Source: Roseateles_B flavus
Lineage (GTDB): Bacteria > Pseudomonadota > Gammaproteobacteria > Burkholderiales > Burkholderiaceae_C
Assembly (NCBI RefSeq): GCF_039872765.1
Contig: NZ_JBDPZC010000017.1
Location: 8,669-72,668, forward strand
Direction: 5' to 3'
Length of the DNA stretch: 64,000 nucleotides
Shown in pieces: positions 61,437 through 64,000 of this stretch. Made by a program: the position numbers and the translations under genes. Each line of letters opens with the position of its first letter. Position 1 is the stretch's first letter. Under the pieces are notes generated by a model that saw nothing but the letters and a program-made list of their open reading frames with translations, had not been told where the DNA came from and made no database searches.

Positions 61437-62087
61437 ATGCCCGCCCGTTCCGATCACAGCCACAGCATGAAACTCGTCATCCTGGGGCGAGACGGGACGA
61501 TCAACCGCTTCCGCGACGACCACGTCAAGTCGGTCGACGAGCTCGAGCCCCTGCCCGGGGCCCTGGAGGCGGTGGCGCGGCTCAACCATGCGGGCTGGCA
61601 CACGGTGATGGCCACCAATCAGCCAGGCATCGGCCGCGGCCTGCTGGACATGGCCTCGCTCAATGCCGTGCACCTGCGTCTCAACCAGCTGCTGGCGGAG
61701 AAGGGCGGCCGCCTGGACGCCGTCTTCTTCTGCCCCCATGCGCCCGATGAGGGCTGCACCTGCCGCAAGCCCCTGCCGGGCCTGGTGACCCAGATCGCCG
61801 AGCGCTTCAATGTGGACCTGGCCCAGGTGCACATGGTGGGCGCCAGCCTCAAGGACCTGCAGACGGCGCAGGCTGCCGGCTGCATCCCCCACCTGCTGCG
61901 CGGCGAGCGCCTGGGTCTGGCTGACGAAGGCCAGATCCAGACCCAGCTGGCCCAGGTGCCGGGCGCACGGCTGCATGACACCCTGGCGAGCTTCGCCGAC
62001 CACCTGATCCAAGAAGAACGGCGCGCGCGGGCCGATGCCCGCGGTGAGCAGCTGTCCCCCAACACCGTCCCCGGAGACTTGAATTGA
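61437..62087 (+). CDS. gmhB: GmhB-type HAD phosphatase lacking the catalytic Asp
   Basis: A 216-residue HAD protein related to D-glycero-D-manno-heptose-1,7-bisphosphate phosphatase of lipopolysaccharide core synthesis. Motif II (ATNQPGIGRG), the zinc loop (FFCPHAPDEGCTCRKPLPG) and the motif III Lys are present. Motif I reads LGRDGTI where DRDG is expected, so the nucleophile Asp is Gly17. Motif IV reads VGASLKD in place of VGDSLxD. Activity is thus questionable. GAGGAG precedes ATG 61437; a start at Met 61467 is less supported. It lies between glyS and plsC. Confidence 0.82.
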   Translation: MPARSDHSHSMKLVILGRDGTINRFRDDHVKSVDELEPLPGALEAVARLNHAGWHTVMATNQPGIGRGLLDMASLNAVHLRLNQLLAEKGGRLDAVFFCPHAPDEGCTCRKPLPGLVTQIAERFNVDLAQVHMVGASLKDLQTAQAAGCIPHLLRGERLGLADEGQIQTQLAQVPGARLHDTLASFADHLIQEERRARADARGEQLSPNTVPGDLN

Positions 62088-62854
62088 GCCTGCTGCTGTC
62101 GGCGATCCGCTCGCTGATCTTTGTCCTCTTCCTGATCGTCACCGTCATCCCCTGGGCCCTGTTCGCGGTCCTGCTGTCCCTGTTCGTGAGGGGTGACAAG
62201 GTCTACTGGACCTGCGCGCGCTGGCTGGCACTGGCCATCTGGGGCGCCAAGGTGATCTGCGGCGTCAAGTACCGCGTGCAGGGCATGGAGCACCTGCCCA
62301 GCCGTGCCGACCGCCGCAGCGCGGTGATCCTGCTGTCCAAGCACCAGAGCACCTGGGAGACCTTCGCCTACCCGGCCATCATGACCCACCCCATGGCGTA
62401 TGTGTTCAAGCGCGAGCTGCTCTACGTGCCCTTCTTCGGCTGGGCCATGGCAGCCATGGACATGATCCACATCGACCGCGGTCGCCGCTCCGAGGCCTGG
62501 GCCAAGGTGCTCAAGCAGGGCAAGCGCATGGCCGAGCTGGGCAACTGGGTGATCATGTTCCCCGAGGGCACCCGCATCGCCCGCGGCCAGAAGGGCGAGT
62601 ACAAGAGCGGCGGCACCCGCCTGGCCGTGGCCACCGGCGTGCCGGTCGTGCCCATCGCCGCCACCTCGGCCCGCTGCTGGCCGCGCAAGAGCTTCCTGCT
62701 GCGCCCCGGCGTGGTGGACATCTCCATCGGCCAGCCCATCCCTTCGGTGGGACGCGAGCCTGTCGAGCTGATGAAGCAGGTCGAGGACTGGATCGAGTCG
62801 GAGATGCGCCGCCTGGATCCCGAGGCCTATCAAGACCCGACCCCGACGCCCTGA
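62084..62854 (+). CDS. plsC: 1-acylglycerol-3-phosphate O-acyltransferase
   Basis: A 256-residue membrane enzyme making phosphatidic acid from lysophosphatidic acid. An N-terminal membrane helix (SLIFVLFLIVTVIPWALFAVLLSLF) precedes the acyltransferase motifs. Motif I is KHQSTWETF, with Glu in place of the usual Asp of HX4D. Motif III is FPEGTR, and a VPIAATSARCWPRKSFLLRPG block follows. It starts at TTG 62084, overlapping the gmhB stop (TTGA), so translation is coupled. Confidence 0.9.
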   Translation: MSLLLSAIRSLIFVLFLIVTVIPWALFAVLLSLFVRGDKVYWTCARWLALAIWGAKVICGVKYRVQGMEHLPSRADRRSAVILLSKHQSTWETFAYPAIMTHPMAYVFKRELLYVPFFGWAMAAMDMIHIDRGRRSEAWAKVLKQGKRMAELGNWVIMFPEGTRIARGQKGEYKSGGTRLAVATGVPVVPIAATSARCWPRKSFLLRPGVVDISIGQPIPSVGREPVELMKQVEDWIESEMRRLDPEAYQDPTPTP

Positions 62855-62883
62855 TGGCACTCGCCGGGCCGGCGTTCCGCCCG

Positions 62884-62889
62884 TAAACT
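62884..62889 (+). promoter_or_regulatory. Candidate -10 box giving a near-leaderless ygjP-like transcript
   Basis: TAAACT ends 8 bases before ATG 62898 and no Shine-Dalgarno sequence is visible, so the transcript may start at the ATG. The -35 region is not recognisable. Confidence 0.3.
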
Positions 62890-62897
62890 TGGCGGCC

Positions 62898-63848
62898 ATG
62901 CTGCATCGCCTGGCTGGCCTCTTTCAGTACGTCCAGCTCTCGCTGTTCGAGCGGGAGCCTGAACCGCCTTCCGCGTCGGCGCCCCAGGAGCCGGCGCCGC
63001 CCGTGCGCAGGCCGCCGCGCCGCTCCAGCATGCCGCCTTCGCCCTTGCAGTCCCCGCCTCCTGCGCCCGCCACCCCCTGCGCGCCCGCACGCAGCGTGCA
63101 ACTGGGCACGGCGCAGGTCGCCTATGAGCTGCGCCGGGCGCGGCGCCGCAGCATCGGCTTCACGATCAGCGAGGCCGGCCTGCGGGTCAGCGCGCCCAAG
63201 TGGGTGCCCGTGGGCGAGATCGAGCGCGCCCTGCAGCACAAGGCCGGCTGGATCCTGCGCAAGCTGCAGGAGCAGCAGGACCGCAGTGAGCGCCTGGCGG
63301 CCGCCCAGATCCGCTGGGCCGACGGCTGCGTGGTGCCCTATCTGGGCCAGGATCTCATCATCGTGCTGGACCCTTCGGCCGCCCGCCTGCCGCTCAAGGC
63401 CCGGCTGGATTCCGGCCTGGCAGATCCCCAGCCCAGCCTGGCCAGCGTGCCGCGCCAGACCCTCTACCTGGGCCTGCCCCAGGAGGCCGCGCCGGCACAG
63501 ATCCGCGACGCCGTGCTGAGCTGGCTGCAGGCCCAGGCGCGCAGCCTCTTCACCCAGCGCTGTGCGCATTTCGCGGCGCAGATGGGCGTGCGCATCAGCC
63601 GCCTGCGCCTGTCCTCGGCCCAGACCCGCTGGGGCAGCGCCAGCATCGACGGCTCGGTGCGCCTCAACTGGCGGCTGATCCATTTCGAGCCCGCCACCAT
63701 TGACTACGTCGTGGTGCATGAACTGGCCCATCTGCACGAGATGAACCACAGCCCTCGCTTCTGGGCCGTGGTGGGCGCCGTGCTGCCCGACTACGAGCAG
63801 GCCCGGCAGCAATTGCGGCGTGCCGCCCTGCCTGATTTCAGCGAGTGA
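62898..63848 (+). CDS. YgjP-like zinc metallopeptidase domain protein
   Basis: A 316-residue protein. After a Pro-rich leader (about 20-70) comes the YgjP/DUF45 domain, starting YELRRARRRSIGFTISEAGLRVSAPKW. The domain has RLRLSSAQTRWGSASIDGSVRLNWRLIHFEPATIDYVVVHELAHLHEMNHSPRFW. The zinc motif is HELAH with a third His in MNHS. Relatives are predicted peptidases, often linked to restriction or stress loci, and the function here is unknown. The ATG was preferred over an in-frame TTG three codons earlier. Confidence 0.85.
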   Translation: MLHRLAGLFQYVQLSLFEREPEPPSASAPQEPAPPVRRPPRRSSMPPSPLQSPPPAPATPCAPARSVQLGTAQVAYELRRARRRSIGFTISEAGLRVSAPKWVPVGEIERALQHKAGWILRKLQEQQDRSERLAAAQIRWADGCVVPYLGQDLIIVLDPSAARLPLKARLDSGLADPQPSLASVPRQTLYLGLPQEAAPAQIRDAVLSWLQAQARSLFTQRCAHFAAQMGVRISRLRLSSAQTRWGSASIDGSVRLNWRLIHFEPATIDYVVVHELAHLHEMNHSPRFWAVVGAVLPDYEQARQQLRRAALPDFSE

Positions 63849-63888
63849 TACCGGCCCGATACCGATCTCCCCCTTAAGGAATACGAAG

Positions 63889-63976
63889 GGACTTCCCACC
63901 TTCAGGCAACGGCGTCAAAGCGCCAAGATTGGTGGTGTCGATCATCAATCTGCAGCCATGTTGAAAGGGGAAGTCC
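63889..63976 (+). promoter_or_regulatory. Inverted repeat pairing the leader with the ribosome site of the last gene
   Basis: GGACTTCCC (63889-63897) is the exact reverse complement of GGGAAGTCC (63968-63976), and pairing can extend into CCTTC/GAAAGG with one bulge. The right arm contains the purine-rich ribosome binding site and touches the ATG at 63977. Folding would hide the start site across a loop of about 70 bases. It might be a translational switch, a long-range RNA stem or a protein-binding dyad. Confidence 0.45.
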
Positions 63977-64000
63977 ATGGACAAGAATACCCAAGTTCCA
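63977..64000 (+). CDS. 5' end of an unidentified gene (runs off the right edge)
   Basis: An ATG preceded by AAAGGGGAAG opens a frame reading MDKNTQVP to the window end. Eight residues do not allow identification. The upstream gap of 128 bases is AT-richer than average and contains the inverted repeat that can cover the ribosome site, so this looks like a genuine start with a structured leader. Confidence 0.55.

Overview
The window is chromosomal DNA of a high-GC Gram-negative bacterium. It is most likely a betaproteobacterium of the order Burkholderiales, near the Roseateles/Pelomonas/Rubrivivax group. The basis is gene content and order: corC-lnt-glyQS-gmhB-plsC, hslVU, a long DksA, IcmF, CoaX, a second EF-G-like GTPase and a PEP-CTERM protein. 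The genus is inference. I saw no tRNA, rRNA, CRISPR array, prophage or transposase gene. 51 coding regions are listed, two of them cut by the window edges.

Layout. 1-11.6 kb: a gene fragment, an HTH regulator, an EF-G-like GTPase, dadA behind a tandem glycine riboswitch, a DUF2785-like protein, a PQQ-type sugar dehydrogenase lipoprotein, two overlapping GNAT acetyltransferases, a membrane diguanylate cyclase and AMP nucleosidase. 11.7-23.3 kb: a large pullulanase lipoprotein, an exported tail-collar-type protein, a PEP-CTERM protein, a lactonase-type propeller, CreA, an M61 peptidase, ChaA, a YdeI/DUF1801 protein and two related rhodaneses. 23.6-33.3 kb: a seven-gene signalling operon, mostly with overlapping stop/start codons. 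It encodes a 1169-residue PAS-GGDEF-EAL-REC-PAS protein, a 60-residue unknown, an HDOD protein, two soluble histidine kinases, a REC protein with an altered HD-GYP-like domain, and a REC/coiled-coil regulator. 33.4-45.0 kb: three methyl-accepting chemotaxis proteins and a membrane EAL protein, around an Lrp-type regulator, an SMP-30 lactonase and icmF. 45.2-55.6 kb: coaX, an ABC exporter, a voltage-gated-type K+ channel, hslVU, a protein with a STAS-like C-terminus, dksA and a CobW-family GTPase. 55.7-64 kb: corC-lnt-glyQ-glyS-gmhB-plsC-ygjP-like, then the start of a gene whose ribosome site can pair with its own leader.

Main points of interest. (1) The signalling operon at 23673-33259 looks like a self-contained phosphorelay/c-di-GMP module with degenerate catalytic sites and an unknown small protein. 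(2) A tandem glycine riboswitch precedes dadA rather than a glycine-cleavage operon. (3) A GmhB-type HAD phosphatase lacks the nucleophilic Asp and a motif IV acid. (4) There are several precise palindromes: 479-514, 16878-16893 and a perfect 22-bp one at 41762-41783. (5) A short dispersed repeat, GGGTCAGGTCTTGCC, recurs between and within genes. Function calls rest on motifs read by eye, without database searches.
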